From: Nilaparvata lugens
Taxonomy: Eukaryota; Arthropoda; Insecta; Hemiptera; Delphacidae
NCBI RefSeq assembly: GCF_014356525.2
Contig: NW_024093768.1
Span: 36,398-100,397 of the forward strand
Direction of reading: 5' to 3'
DNA: 64,000 nt
Part shown: positions 30,601 through 43,514 of the stretch, piece after piece
Numbering within the stretch: position 1 is the first letter of the stretch
Layout: each line of letters opens with the position of its first letter
Program-made: the position numbers and the translations under genes
The notes under the pieces: generated by a model
Told to the model about the DNA's origin: nothing
Database searches by the model: none
What the model saw: the letters and a program-made list of their open reading frames with translations, nothing else

Positions 30601-30770
30601 CTGCACACACACACATAGATTTTTCTTCGTACGATATTTTGCCATCCTTATGAATTCTATTAGATTAAACGGAACTTGTCAAACATCATCTGTTTGAAAT
30701 CATCGGTTTAATCTAATAGAATTTATAAGGACGGCAAAATACAGTGCGAACAAAAGGCTTAAGGCATCAG
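30601..30770. mobile_element. Family H MITE, copy 1
   Basis: CACACATAGATTTTTCTTCG and the GCGAACAAAAGGC end bound inverted arms ATTCTATTAGATTAAACGG and CGGTTTAATCTAATAGAAT. The second copy is at 38125-38296. Confidence 0.75.
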
Positions 30771-31922
30771 CCAAACAGCTTTAAAAATTGTATCATGTTC
30801 ATTTGAAACAATCTGGTATTTGAGATAAATTTCGTAAGTTGCATTTTTTGTTTAGTATGATACATTTTGAAGCATCACTTGTTATTTATAACACATTCAA
30901 ATTGTTCAACCTTGTATAAATTTAATGTAAAGTATACATTATAAATGTTTTTATTCCTGATCCAAAACTGCGATCGTATAATGTAAATAATGTTCTTAGA
31001 ATGAATAATGAGTTATTCATTAGAAATAATGAATTAGATCTGATTAATATGTAAAATGTTGCCAAACTGAAGAGCTTAGGAATTTGTTTATTTTTGAAAA
31101 GAAGTGTCAATATTATATTTGTTCAATTAACACTAGTTTGGAGACTATTTGAACATAAAACTAGAGTAGTTCATGAAGATTATTAATGAAACAACTATTG
31201 TGCTAAAAGAACTCTTGATTTTTTATTATAGAGAAACTGTGTAATTTCTGAAATAGTTTGAAATACTATTATCAAGTGTTCAAAATTGTTTGTAAATGAA
31301 ACTGAAATCTTCCTTATAGTTCTTTAAATATTATTCAAAACAAAAATATCTTCTACTTTCAAAAAATCTTATATTCTTCCTTGAAACTTCTTCATAGTTC
31401 AGGCCATTATTGTATCTAGTCCTGTACCGTATTGCATTTAGTATTTCTTCAACATCTTACTCTAATTTTCTGTAAATTTTACACATTTCATAGAACATTT
31501 CAACTGTTTTCTCATTGATATTTGAGACATAATGGAATACAATCTGTTGAATAATTATTTGAATGAGTTTGTGTTCAGCGTTTACTGTATTTTCTGTTAT
31601 AATTTGAAGTTATTGGAATTTTCTTGTTTTAGCTCCAATGTAACAGCAACAGATTCATTGCTAATCATTTGTGGTAATAAGTTATTTATAAAATTAGCTA
31701 AAAGTCTTCCTTATTTATTCAACTCGGAAGATTTTTGAAATTTAATCAAGAAAATAATACTCGAAGAACCTTATCATTTTGTTATTTTATTTTTAAAGAT
31801 TTCTTTAAAAGGTGCTTGTTGATGAACTATAGATTTACTCTAGTATTATATATAGAACAACCACTATTTGATTATATTAAAATTTACCAGTATTTCTCTT
31901 TAAATTCACAGTATTCACACTA

Positions 31923-32087
31923 AAGGTAGGCGCACACAGATCGTCATCGGACGGACGGCACGGATCGGACGAATAGATTTGATGCATTGTTTTCAATTGG
32001 AGTGCGCATGCCTATACGATGCGGACTCCAATTGAAAACAATGCATCAAATCTAATCGTCCGATGACGATCTGTGTGAGCCTACCTT
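31923..32087. mobile_element. Palindromic MITE
   Basis: AAGGTAGGCGCACACAGATC pairs with GATCTGTGTGAGCCTACCTT, and GATGCATTGTTTTCAATTGG with its inverse across a short GC-rich loop. Confidence 0.85.
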
Positions 32088-34199
32088 GAATGTGCAAGTT
32101 CACAACTCCAATAGTATTATCTCTTGAAGTGCTTTCTCAAGCTTCATAATATTTTGAAAGAGGTATTCAATAAAAAATGTCAACTTATTTGATATATTCG
32201 TATTATTTGTTTTATATAACTATGTTTTAATTTTTGTCAGATTGAACCAGTATTGTTAATTCTTCATTTTTCATCCCGTATGAAAATTTATCCAGTATGT
32301 ATTCATGCTTCCATCAATAATGCAATCAGTATTATTTTCCATCTACTTAATTTTATCATTTAGAAATTATGAATTTGATATTTTGATATTAGTGTATGCT
32401 AAGAAATTACAACAATATATTCTTGAAATGGAATTGAATGAATCACAAGATATTCATTGATATTAGGAATATTTAAATACACAGTATCTTGCTATATTAT
32501 GACTATGATAAGTGAAGTCAATCATTATTCTCCCACACATTAATATTGTTGAAAGTTAATGATAATTATTTTATAAACCAAATTTATTGTAGGTCCATTG
32601 TCATCAATATGTGCTGAATCGCACAATTCTAATCGACTGATAATTATATTGATTGAATCATTGAATAGAATTTAAATTTTCACTCATTATTTTCCCAAAA
32701 ATTGACTGACTTTGTCAACCATAGATAGAATTAAAAATATTTCATTTCCTCAAGCGGAAAATTAGGTAGAGAACAACACTAACATCACATTAATTTATTA
32801 AAATGGAAAATATTCTTAGAATAATTGTAATAGTAATGAAAGGTATAATAGTTGAGATAAGATTATTCAAATATTAATGAAATGAGATTATCTAATTATT
32901 AATTGGTGTAATGAAACGTTTAAGCAAGTTGGTACCGTATGATAATTATTATTGAAAAAATCTGAATATTCTTCCTAGGAAATTCACGCTCTCTAATGTA
33001 AGATATCTTTCAAATATGTATCTATATCAATTTATGTATCATTTATTAATAAGTGAAGTGTTTCCTATTATGTAGCTATGTTCCATGGAAGTCTAAGAGC
33101 TTATCTATTATTAGGTATGAATACCTGTCATATATATACACCTATGTAAATTGCATTTAAATAATTAGAATTTGAAAGTTTTACCAATACTTCTTGCAGC
33201 AAAATTTTGTTCACCCTAAGAACTTTCAACAATACTTTCATGAAAAATCTGTCCTACAAATTGTAATTTGTGGATGTGTCTAGGAAAAGGCTGCTAGAAT
33301 TTTTCAGATAAAATTTTCAAAGCCTGCCATCCAGAAGCTCGTGCAGCCCTGTAGTTATAGAAAAAATGTGAAAAATGTATTTTCTCATAATATTATATTG
33401 AAACGTTGATGTATTGAAGACAATTACTAAATATGTGTTTCATTTTTTCGGCCTCTACTACTATAGAACTTTCGATACCTCACCAACTTACTTTTAAGAT
33501 ATTATCCGATATCAAATTCATGACTAATACATATCAATAATCCACCATTTAGCAAGTCCAAACCAAACGCAAATCTTTTCAAAGTGTCATGTGCATTTTG
33601 AATCTAATCAATTTGCATCTGAACTCATTCTAGAATACTGATGTAGATAAATTCTAAATTTTTTCACTAGACTATCTTAAATTACTCGTCATTTTCTTGT
33701 CACTATATCTTCTTGACTAGATTATTAAATTATTGTCAATTTCTCTAGAATATAAATTTATTCTAACCAAATTTACATCCGAACTTAATTACCTTGTGCC
33801 TTAAAAAAATGATCTCTCTTATCAAACATAGAAGCTCAACCAGAAATCTATTATTTTTGTCAATTTGGCCTGTATCCTTTACCTTTCCACAGTAGGCCTA
33901 CTGTATTACCTATCTATTTCCCAATTAACTAAAACCTTTTTCTCAAACTAATAATATGATCAACGTTTCATTGTAAATTCTGTTACCGTACTGTGATGAA
34001 TCCGCTATTGTATAAAATTTATATTTCTATTTATACATGTTTATAGATTTACTCTAATAAAATGAGATTAATTATATTGTATTTTGTACAGAAGTATTAT
34101 ATATATTTGTATTTTTGAATTCACATGTTTTCTTGCACAATCGGTATGTCTAGAATATATAATTGTAATTATCTCATTGAATAAATATGATGTCGATAT

Positions 34200-35625
34200 C
34201 AATTCTGTTGTATTGTTAATTATCCCTATTTTTCTTTATTCTAATCGACCGTCAATCGAATAACTAATTGACGTCATCTAACATAAGAAAAGCCAATATT
34301 TTAGCAAAAAATCATAGCTCAAGCAGAATAATTAAATAATTATTTAGGTACCGGTACCGGTTGGTATATCACACTTGAAGAAGTGTGATTTCTTGAAGTC
34401 ATTCTTATTCTATTTTATTCTGACCAAAATAAAAAAAAGGTCTGCATACAACAAAGATGATGGACTAATTTTCTATCTGAAAATATTGTTCAATAATAAT
34501 TTCTTGTAAAAACTCCAAATTCAACTAAAATTGGCAGAGAAGGTGATTTCCTACAAGCCAGTTTCAGTTTCCATCAAATTGTGGCTAAACGATGGCTTAC
34601 ATGAGAAAATGTATTATAACACAAATTATAGAGAAAATCATTATCTAAAAGTTATTTTCAGTTCAATTTTGCTCTAAAACCAAGCGTTAAGCTGTTATTT
34701 ATAAAATTAGAAGTACCTGTTCTATTATAGCGTCAGTATAGCGAGATAGCTGGAAGGAAGACTTGCAGATTGAGAAATTGAAAATGTGAATTCTTCTACC
34801 ATCTGGCGGATGAAGCTTGAACTAAGTATTTCAGATGCTGCATGCTGTTGCTACCTAGCGGCAGGAACGAGGACCAACCTTACAAATGATTGAAATACCG
34901 CGAGGTTCAAATCTCTTTAGAGCGAGAAATACTTATCACACTACCAAATTGTATAGCTTTCACAGGAAAAATGAGAGATTGTCAACGTGAAATCTGTGAT
35001 AATGGGATTAGAAGCTTGATTCATATTGATAGTGTTGAACAATCAGAACTGATGTAAAATAAACCAGACAAATTTAGAAGCAAGAATCTATTGAGTACCG
35101 TAGGCCTATACTTCTAATAAACGAAATAGATGTAATAGAAAACAAAAAAATACTACTAAGGACATCTAATAACAGTCATAAGAGGTTTTATTTGTGAAAT
35201 CTATCAAAATTCACGTAAGTTCGATAATTATAATTTTATCACTAAAATTGAAACACCGGTAAAATCTTTCTCTAAGCTACCCACTACTCAAATGGAAGGT
35301 ACCGCACTACACAGCAATATATGGTGAAATTTTAATATATAACGTACAACATATAATATAGTGAAATTTTCATTAGAGTCATTATCATGAATTCAATTAA
35401 AATTTAAAGTACGGTAATAAGAGTGTACATATAATACTGTGGTACACTTTAATCAAGGTATTCATTCACCTATAGGTAATACAATACGGTAACATAACTT
35501 CAAGCTTTACTTTGTCAAGCTGTAAGCTCTTCAAGCTTACATAGACAATCTTTTTGACCTAATATAATAAATTAACTTCAATATCTTGAAGATCCGAGCT
35601 CAAGATTTAGCTAATTTTTAGACTT
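34200..35625. other. AT-rich sequence without recognisable gene
   Basis: I see no exon here. An ACCGGTACCGG palindrome lies at about 34350, and several AAGCTT/TTGAAG words occur. A fragment of family F (CTAATTTTTAGACTTTA) lies at 35592-35625. Confidence 0.4.
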
Positions 35626-36177
35626 TATGTTTTTCATTTTGATTCAATCACAATTTTGATTGAATTTATGAAGATTCTGATTGAAGGTACCGTAATAAAA
35701 TTGTGTGATAGGTGGGTACTACAAAAACATGTGCTGTACCAATACCGAAATTTTAATAGATTTTTTATTAATTTCGGAGTAAGTTCAACATTCTATGTGG
35801 GCGAGGAGAGGTGAAATCTCTATATTAGTTTAATTCAATCTCAATTTTAATTGAATACTTGGGACCGGTTTCCAAGCTCGAGATTCAGCTAATTTTTAGA
35901 CTTTAAACTACTGGAGTCAGAAAATTTGCTTTCCGAAACAGGGCGTAGTAGTATTGAATTAAACTAATAATTTATTATAGAGATTTCACCTCTCTCTATC
36001 GCCCACACAGAATGTTGAACTTTCTCCGAAATTAATAAAAAATCTATTTAAATTTCGGTATTAGTACAGCACATGTTATTGTAGTACCCACCTATCACAC
36101 AATTTTATTACGGTACCTTCAATCAGAATCTTCATAAATTCAATCAAAATTGTGATTGAATCGAAATGAAAAACATA
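35626..36177. repeat. Large palindrome with a half MITE in its loop
   Basis: Arms of about 230 bp (35626-35860 and 35953-36177) pair almost perfectly, e.g. ATTTTGATTGAATTTATGAA, GTGATAGGTGGGTACTACA and CAACATTCTATGTGGGCG. The loop (35865-35950) is one arm of family F (GGGACCGGTTTCCAAGCTCG to GGGCGTAGTAG). Confidence 0.9.
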
Positions 36178-36196
36178 CATTACACACGCATTTATC

Positions 36197-36294
36197 TATA
36201 GCGAAATTGACGTTACACTGTCAGTATTAGTTGAGTGGAAAACATCCATGTTATTTATGGGTTATACTGACAGTTTTAAGTGGATTTCATTATA
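36197..36294. mobile_element. Family E small MITE, copy 2
   Basis: TATAGCGAAATT/AATTTC-type ends with ACTGTCAGTATTAG and TATACTGACAGTT arms. Confidence 0.65.
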
Positions 36295-36621
36295 GATCCG
36301 GTTCACACAACATCCAAAATGCTGAACTTTTGACAACGTCAGCACAATATTCATTAGAACGTGGGTTTCATCATGAGCATCCCACGCTTCACTGCATCAT
36401 CTAATCACAAACATCTATTACTGTACCACGAATTTACTTACAGCACATAAATAATACTGGCCAGCTATTTGTTATACGAGTTGCACTTCATACTGTCAGA
36501 ATGTTCCTTATGAAACTGCAACAATGCCTCCATTCAATCTAGGCTGATGGCAGTCTATCTCACTATTAATACTAGTAGTGAAATTCACTTCAAATTGTGA
36601 GCATTCCATATGAAATAGAAT

Positions 36622-36677
36622 GAATGCTTCTTCTTCTTCTTCTTCTTCTTCTTCTTCTTCTTCTTCTTCTTCTTCTT

Positions 36678-36708
<31 letters not shown>

Positions 36709-36932
36709 TTCTTCTTCTTCTCTTCTTCTTCTTCTTCTTCTTCTTCTTCTTCTTCTTCTTCTTCTTCTCTTCTTCTTCTTCTTCTTCTTCTTCTTCTTCT
36801 TCTTCTTCTTCTTCTTCTTCTTCTTCTTCTTCTTCTTCTTCTTCTTCTTCTTCTCTCTTCTTCTTCTTCTTCTTCTTCTTCTTCTTCTTCTTCTTCTTCT
36901 TCTTCTTCTTCTTCTTCTTCTTCTTCTTCTTC

Positions 36933-36964
<32 letters not shown>

Positions 36965-37225
36965 TTTCTTCTTCTTCTTTTCTTCTTCTAGTACCTTCTT
37001 TTTCTACTACTACTTCCTCTTCTTCTTATTCTTCTTCTTTCTTTTTCTGCTACTACTTCCTCTTCTTCTTCTAGTGCCTTCTTCTTCTACTACTACTACT
37101 ACTTCTTTTTCTTCTCCTTCTACTACTACTACTTCCTTTTCTTCTTCTTCTTCTTCTTCTTCTTCTTCTTCTGCTTCTTCTTCTACTACTTCCTCTTCTT
37201 CTCCTATTCTTCTCGTACCTTCTTC
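36622..37225. repeat. CTT/TCT microsatellite and pyrimidine tract
   Basis: About 350 bp of near-pure TTC repeats interrupted by rare CTCT shifts, then (ATC)n and mixed TTC/TAC triplets. Long ORFs in all frames are artefacts of the triplet period. Confidence 0.97.
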
Positions 37226-37244
37226 TAGTCTGATTTTTACGGTA

Positions 37245-37640
37245 ATATTGGCGTTCGAAGGAGACTCCTTTTCCTTCTGTATTGTATTATCCTTGAAATG
37301 TAAAATTAAAAAATAAAAACCCTTATACATACGTTGACGCGTCTTGTTTCAAAGTACTTGTATAACAAATTTTATCCAAATCGGACAATAACTGCGACTG
37401 TAACTGCGGTACAAACAAGCAGACAAAAGCCGATCGAGTCGAAACTGAGACCTCAGCTTCACTTCCATCAATGATTAGCGTTGTCGATACGCCAACCCGA
37501 TCGACATTGCCCATTAGCGATTGGGCGTTTTCACTCCGATATATCGCCGACACGACAGGACAGAATTTATTCTGATTGACAGTATTAGAGGAGGCTGTGG
37601 TTTATAACTGCGCGAGGTGTACTGTACATAGAACTACTGG
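37245..37640 (+). mobile_element. Diverged family A-like element
   Basis: TCTGATTTTTACGGTAATATTGG, GGAGACTCCTTTTCC and CGTTGACGCGTC match the interior of family A, followed by unrelated sequence. An inverted end (AACTGCGCGAGGTGTACTG) lies at 37608-37640. Confidence 0.45.
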
Positions 37641-37715
37641 TATCTATATCAATGACTACAAATGTTTTTATCATTGCACATCTGTTTAGTGGAATCGATT
37701 TCCGCGACTCAAGCC

Positions 37716-38115
37716 ACTACCTCCGTAAACAAAGCCATAGTGAATTCTGGTGACGTCAGAACAGGTAGGGCTCCTACACCAATAAACATTTGTTGATTTC
37801 ATTTGATCTATATCAGCTATAGTGAGGTCCACGTTATAATGACAGTATTTGATTAACATTGGTGTTGCTATCCTTGTCTATTATTCGACAAAGCAGGTAG
37901 CACTATCCTTTTCTAGCTCCGCAACGATGCCAAATCTGTTTTTGACAATGCAGAAATATAATTAATTAAGACAGAGAATCGGCAACGCTGTTCTAATATC
38001 TTTATTCACTGCCATTATAATGTGGACCTCAATATAGTGATTTTATTGGTGTAGGGAGTCCTACCTGTGCTGACGTTACCATCAACCACCTGTCATGCAC
38101 TTTTACGGAGGTAGT
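37716..38115. mobile_element. Family D MITE, copy 2, split by a family B MITE
   Basis: The ends ACTACCTCCGTAAACAAAGC and TTTTACGGAGGTAGT are flanked by ACTCAAGCC and GCTCAAGCC (8 of 9 identical). The family B element sits at 37818-38036 in its centre. Confidence 0.88.
37818..38036. mobile_element. Family B MITE nested in family D
   Basis: TATAGTGAGGTCCACGTTAT at the left and ATTATAATGTGGACCTCAAT at the right. The interior is collinear with the 15341 copy. Confidence 0.88.
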
Positions 38116-38124
38116 GCTCAAGCC

Positions 38125-38296
38125 CCACACACACACACACATCCATTTTTGTTCGTATGATATTTTGACGTCCTTATGAACTCTATCAGATTAAACGGAG
38201 CTTGACAGACATCATCTGTTTGAAATCATCTGTTTAATCTGATAGAATTTATAAGGACGGAAAAATATCGTACGAACAAAAATCGATGTGTGTGTA
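38125..38296. mobile_element. Family H MITE, copy 2
   Basis: CACACACACATCCATTTTTG pairs with CAAAAATCGATGTGTGTG. The arms share GACGTCCTTATGAACTCTAT and its inverse. It directly abuts the family D target duplication. Confidence 0.8.
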
Positions 38297-38370
38297 GCCA
38301 GCCTTACTCGTTCTGTTTGAATCTTTGGGAGAATATAGATTTGGATATGGGTAACCTCATATATATCTAC

Positions 38371-39066
38371 TAGCCGAAGGCTCGCTTCGCTCGCCATATC
38401 CGTCTAGCCAGGGGGCTCCGCCCCCTGGACCCCCGACTGGATCGTCCAAGAATGAGATCAGCAGGCTCGCTTCGCTCGCCTGCATTTTTCATTTGAGCAT
38501 TTTTATCATATGTTAAGACGATCCAGTCGGGGGTCCAGACTAAACGTCTGGCTAAACGGATATGGCGAGCGAAGCGAGCCTGACTGCTAGTAATATAATA
38601 TTCCCAGGAATAGCTCTGATTGAAGTAGCAGTACCCAATCAATTTTCCGCGATAAATGCATTTCAATCTTCAACTTGGAGCCAACCTAACAAAGTCAACT
38701 CAACTTAATGCCAACCTGACAAAATTATTAATTTAGTTACCAGTTAACAACTGTTTCGAAGAGGTACTCTCTCTCTCTAGATTATAGTTCTATATTAACA
38801 TATGGTATGGGCATTTTTCAATTATAATTAAGAGAATAAGAAGAATATACATGCTAAAAGACGAACTTTAAACCCTTAAAAACCACCCTTAGAGTTAAAA
38901 TATTACCAAAAGATTTCTAAGTGCGCCTCTAAAGGGCCAACTGAACATACCTACCAAATTTGAACGTTTTTGGTCCGATAGATATTTAGTTCTGCGAGTG
39001 AGTGAGTGAGTCAGTCAGTCAGTCAGTCAATGAGTGAGTGCCATTTCGCTTTTATATTTATATAGA
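38371..39066 (+). mobile_element. Non-autonomous retroelement-like repeat, copy 1
   Basis: It starts with palindromic CTCGCTTCGCTCGCC and CCCCCGACTGGATCGTCC blocks and ends with GAGTGAGT/CAGTCAGT repeats, then GCCATTTCGCTTTTATA. The 3' end style recalls RTE-type elements. A near-identical copy is at 44649-45328. Confidence 0.7.
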
Positions 39067-39123
39067 TGGTGGGATGATTGGATGATGAGGATGCCTCTTA
39101 TTATAATTCACGATGACTATTAT

Positions 39124-39395
39124 CATAGAGAAACAATAGCGTAAGTAGATATCCCATGGTATAGGGCGTTTATGTCGCAACTTTTACTGTTATCTCAAGC
39201 CGATTACTGTTGATTATTGTCGAATTTTAGTTTTGTTGAGGTGAGAGTGTATGAACGGCACAATATGAGAGACTACCAGTGTCACACAGCTTCACGGTAA
39301 AGAATTACATGAACTATCGGCTTGAGATAACAGTAAAAGTTGCGACATAAACGCCCTATACCATGGTATATCTACTTACGCTATTGTTTCTCTAT
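39124..39395. mobile_element. Family C MITE, copy 3
   Basis: CATAGAGAAACAATAGCGTA and its inverse, with GGCGTTTATGTCGCAACTTT in both arms and a TGAGAGACTACCAGTG loop. Confidence 0.85.
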
Positions 39396-39899
39396 TTATG
39401 CTATTATTGAGAAGATGATGACGATGGTAATGATTATATTCGCATCATGAGGATGTTTTCCATCATTATTTTCGATGATGGTAATGATGCTTATGTTGTT
39501 GTTGTTATGATTGGGTGACACCCCTTCTTATGACGATACTTTTTGTAACAGTTGTTGTTTGTGTAGAGATCGGACAGGGGGGTTTCAACCGGGGGTGGTT
39601 TAAGGGCGCGAAAATATCGATTGACCAGTCCCATGGTAGGCAGGGGGGACTTTGCTAAGCTCGAACTTTGACATTTTCCCGGCCATCCAAGTCCCCCCTC
39701 CCTTCAAACCCTTCCAGCTGGATCCCACGCATTTTCCATTCTCCACCCTCCCTTTCTACTCGTTCTCCACCCTTATTTTCCGCTCCTTTCCCCCCTATTC
39801 ATCATTTCCTTTTCCTTTCGCCTTGCTTTCTCTGGTCTCCCTGACCTTAGCCTCTGCAAGGTGGCTTGCAATAGTAGAGCACTTACTAGAGGAAATTCA

Positions 39900-40250
39900 A
39901 AATTAAAGTATCCTGCTTTAGAAATTTCATTACTTACGAAATGTTTTGACATATTGATCTAATTATCAAGTGAGTGAATGTAATAAATAACGTTAATTAA
40001 TTATAAATAACTAATTAAATTCAGAAATCCAAGTACCCTTCTTTAAAACTTTTATTACTCACGACATGTTTTGACATTATTATTAATGCAATTTTCATGT
40101 GAGTGATGAAATAAGTAACGTTAATAAATTATAAATAACTAATTAAAATAAATGATGCACTCACTTGAAAATATTTAAGCATTAGTGTGTCGAAACATAA
40201 TATGGTGAGTAATAAAGTAGAGTTTGAAAAAAGTACTTTGATATTTTGAT
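39900..40250. repeat. Imperfect tandem and inverted repeat cluster
   Basis: Two direct units of about 120 bp share TACGAAATGTTTTGACAT, AGTGAGTG and TTATAAATAACTAATTAAA, followed by an inverted relative (GTGTCGAAACATAATATGGTGAGTAA). Probably a decayed fold-back element. Confidence 0.5.
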
Positions 40251-40292
40251 TTTCAGATGAATAAGAGTAGCCCTTACCAAAAGGTTGACACT

Positions 40293-40488
40293 AAAGCTGC
40301 GTTTACACCAAAGCTATTAATAAAATGTTAATAACTTAATCCTTATAGATTCTATTAGATTGAACATAACTTATCATACACATGATGAACATAATGTGTT
40401 TGTCAAGTTCCTTTCAATCTAATAGAAGTTAGCCTAAGTACGGAAAATTAAACATTTTGTTAATAACTTTGGTGTGAATGCAGCTTTT
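40293..40488. mobile_element. Family I MITE, copy 1
   Basis: AAGCTGCGTTTACACC and GGTGTGAATGCAGCTT are inverted ends; ATTCTATTAGATTGAAC pairs with TTTCAATCTAATAGAA. A copy with intact TTAA flanks is at 61670-61862. Confidence 0.8.
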
Positions 40489-40754
40489 ATTGTAAAAACA
40501 GTGATGCCATAGTAATCCAAATGGGAAATTGACTAATAATTGTTATTCAACTTGAATAGAGTTATTCTATTCTACGTTATAGTTACTAGATAAGCTGCAC
40601 ATCTAGTAGTTTTTCTCCCCTCTTCTCCTCCTGTTTTCCACTAATTCCTGATCTATTCTTCTTCTTCTTCCTTTTTCACTTTCTTCATCGAGCGAAAGTT
40701 TTTCTACTTGTTTCATGTTCATGGTCATTGTAAGTGTTGCCACCCGACGTCTAC

Positions 40755-40870
40755 TGTGTCAAACAGCTTTGACCAATCACAAGCGAGAACGATTCAACCA
40801 GTACACGCCCATTCTCGATTCTGATTGGTCGACGTTGTAGTCTGCATAATATAGACGCCATTTTGTGGCT
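40755..40870 (+). promoter_or_regulatory. Promoter-like segment with inverted CCAAT boxes
   Basis: GACCAATCACAAGCGAGAA (40771-40789) and TTCTCGATTCTGATTGGTC (40812-40830) form an imperfect inverted repeat carrying two CCAAT boxes. A TAATATAGACGCCATTTTG stretch follows. No linked exon was found; it could equally be part of an LTR or MITE. Confidence 0.3.
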
Positions 40871-40989
40871 CCAACTCACAAATAATGTTTCAAATAATCT
40901 TATTGCATTATCATGCCTTGTTAACCTAGTATACATGAAGAATTCATTCTATCTGAAATTGATTCTTTTTCATTTTTATTTCTACATAA

Positions 40990-42080
40990 AAATATGAATA
41001 AGTCAGGAATTGAATATTAAAATCTTTATATTATGCCTACAAAATTATAGTTCTTATGCTAAATATGAGATTGAAATACAATTATTTTTAATGTAGAGTA
41101 GATCTATCGCTAGTGCTCAATTCAAATATTTGAAGAAGAATACCAGACAATTGGCTATCACAGTTAAAAGGAAAATCTATGTGTAGATTTTAGAAAAAAT
41201 GTTATCGAATGATGTTATTCATGTCTTTGAAGATGATAATATTATCAGTCATATATTTATTATAGCATAAACTCGCATTATATTTGTATAATTTATCAAA
41301 ATTGGAAAAGCTTTGGACTCCAATGCATGTACTGTACATCACAACACAATACAACTGACATTACTGAGCTAAAATGTAGTCCATTATATTGAACAATTCA
41401 AACTAGAAACTAGAAAATAACGTTTAGTATCAGTTTATAGAGATTGGGTAGATCTGATAGGTCATATATGTCGAATAAAAATATCAAATAAGGCCCAATT
41501 TCAACAAAACAGAAAACTAGGTTTGAGCGGTAGTTGGATCAAGTCGAAAGATTTCAAATTGGTTCTGTAACATGATTTGTGTTGGTTTAGGATCAACTGT
41601 CGTTCAGACCTAGTTTTAGTGTTGATCAAATCTCTCATCTTTTTATATTTTTGTTACGTCACACTGTATTCTCAATTTTTTATTTGTTTATGTGTCGTCA
41701 AGAGAGCAATTATGAGATGTTATCCTTGTGCTCTCATATTTTATTTATTTATAAATTGATAGATACAATATAATTCTCAACTATTAATGAATGGGAAAGA
41801 AACAACAGGCTTAAAGCCCAAAACTGTTCCTTTCCCAAATTTAGATAGAAATTGTCCAAAAATAGGTTATGTTTACACTTCACGATTTTTGTCCAATTTT
41901 GAGTCCAGAATATTCATCTAACTCCTAATTAATAAATAAACAGATTGAATAAATTTAATAGTTTGAACGATTTTGAATTTATTTATTCGCAATGCAAATG
42001 ACACTAATGTAATAACATTGGCAGATAAAATAATAAGGTAGTCCTTGTGCTATTTTGTGCTAATTAATTCTATAACGTGA
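40990..42080. other. AT-rich sequence without recognisable gene
   Basis: A segment GGCTTAAAGCCCAAAACTGT at about 41808 resembles one near 24440 (CACAGCCCAAAACTGTTCC), so a dispersed repeat is present. No exon is supported. Confidence 0.4.
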
Positions 42081-42081
42081 C

Positions 42082-42852
42082 TTAGGCTAGCTTCACACGC
42101 TTTCGGTTTCATTCGGCTCGGTACGTTTTCAGTTCGGTTCGGTTCGTTACCGAAAACGAATGAGGCTTTCATACATGTCAGGTTTTAATTCGTACGGTTC
42201 TAATTAGGTATTTTCTTCTCAAACACAGCTGTGTTTGGATTTTCACAGTTCCATTGATGAAATCATGTAATATTCGTGGAAAAAAAATAAAATAAAAATT
42301 CTCTAAATAAAATAAAAACTCTAAAAAAGAGTTTTTAATTTATATCTTTCATATTTTTTTAGCAAACTATTCATTGAGAAAAAATGTTCCTTTGAACTAA
42401 CAGAAATGAATTGACCATATGATTTTGACTTGGAAAATTTTGAAACAGATAATCACGATATCAGTTTAAAATAAAAACAAAAAAGGCAAGCGTGTGTAGA
42501 AGACTTTGTTTTTTCCCGTTTCCCTAGCAACGAATTCGAATATGATGAAACCTATTCGTGTCGAGGGGGCGTTCGGTGCTATGCGGTTGCTATTCGGTAC
42601 CGAATTCAAACCGAATCATCGTTTCACACTTATCAGAATTTGCCGAAAACGAAACAAACCGAACCGAACCGAAATTGTGTGAAAGTAGCCGGCGCTAGCA
42701 ACTAATTGAAACTGATGGAATTTATTAGAGTCAAGTGGGCGTTCGGTTCTATGCGGTTTCTATTCGGTACCGAATTACCGTTTCACACTTATCAGAATTT
42801 GCCGAAAACGAACGAAAAACGAAACGAACCGAATGAGTGTGAAACTAACCTT
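42082..42852. mobile_element. Family K MITE with duplicated right end
   Basis: Left TTAGGCTAGCTTCACACGC with TTCAGTTCGGTTCGGTTCG. The right end (GTTTCACACTTATCAGAATT, GAACCGAAC, GTGTGAAA) appears twice, at about 42570-42690 and 42735-42852. The outer copy ends GTGTGAAACTAACCTTAA. Confidence 0.75.
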
Positions 42853-43514
42853 AATGTTGGTTTTGAACCCACAGTCGCTCAAATCCAGTTTTAGTTTTGA
42901 TGAGATCGGGCTCAAGCCTACTGCAGTTTATCTCAATGATGATAATATGAATCGTATGTGATAACTTAGTACATTATACGTTATCTGGTTTCCAGTATCT
43001 ATCTCAATGATGATCGTAAATCTCTATGGATCGTAAATGAGATGTGTTATCTGGTTTCCAGAACTGCAATTGTATTTCAGTTGTATCAGCAGCATTTAGA
43101 TCACTGAGAGAGGCCTACTGGCCTATTTTTGCTGGGAACTATTTACAGGGGTTGCAAGCGTGGAGCAGCTGTAGCAAGAATCCAGGGGTGGTTTTTAAAG
43201 GTTGGGGAGGGGGGTCTTTAAATCGGCCGCCCCCGCAGGCTTGCAGATGATTCGCCTCCCACCTAGAACCGCTAAATCACCCCCCTGAATTATATCCCCC
43301 AACTCCTCTGAATGACATCCCTCTAACCCACCCTGAATTACATCCCTTAACCCCCCCCCCTTCGAATACATCCCCTATACCCCCCTGAATTACACCCCTA
43401 ACCGCCACCCCTGGATTACATCCCCCACCACAACCTACAGCCTGGTGAGCTAGCTTTTGCACAGTTCTTATAAAGCCCAACCCTACCCAAATACACCCAC
43501 ACAGTGCACTTTAG

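Larger units (their letters stand above)
28870..34200 (+). other. AT-rich, ORF-free, transposon-poor region; possible extended 3' UTR of gene 2
   Basis: No exon could be supported here. Transposons are unusually sparse for this window: only the MITEs near 30.6 and 31.9 kb and a 117-bp tandem duplication at 29.3 kb. An AATAAA at 34180-34185 with a T/G-rich stretch about 20 nt further could be the distal poly(A) signal. The extent is inferred. Confidence 0.35.

Noticed and set aside
36590..37330. Lys/Glu/Arg and Ser/Leu/Phe ORFs of 100-230 residues
   Set aside because: Translations of a CTT microsatellite in different frames on both strands.
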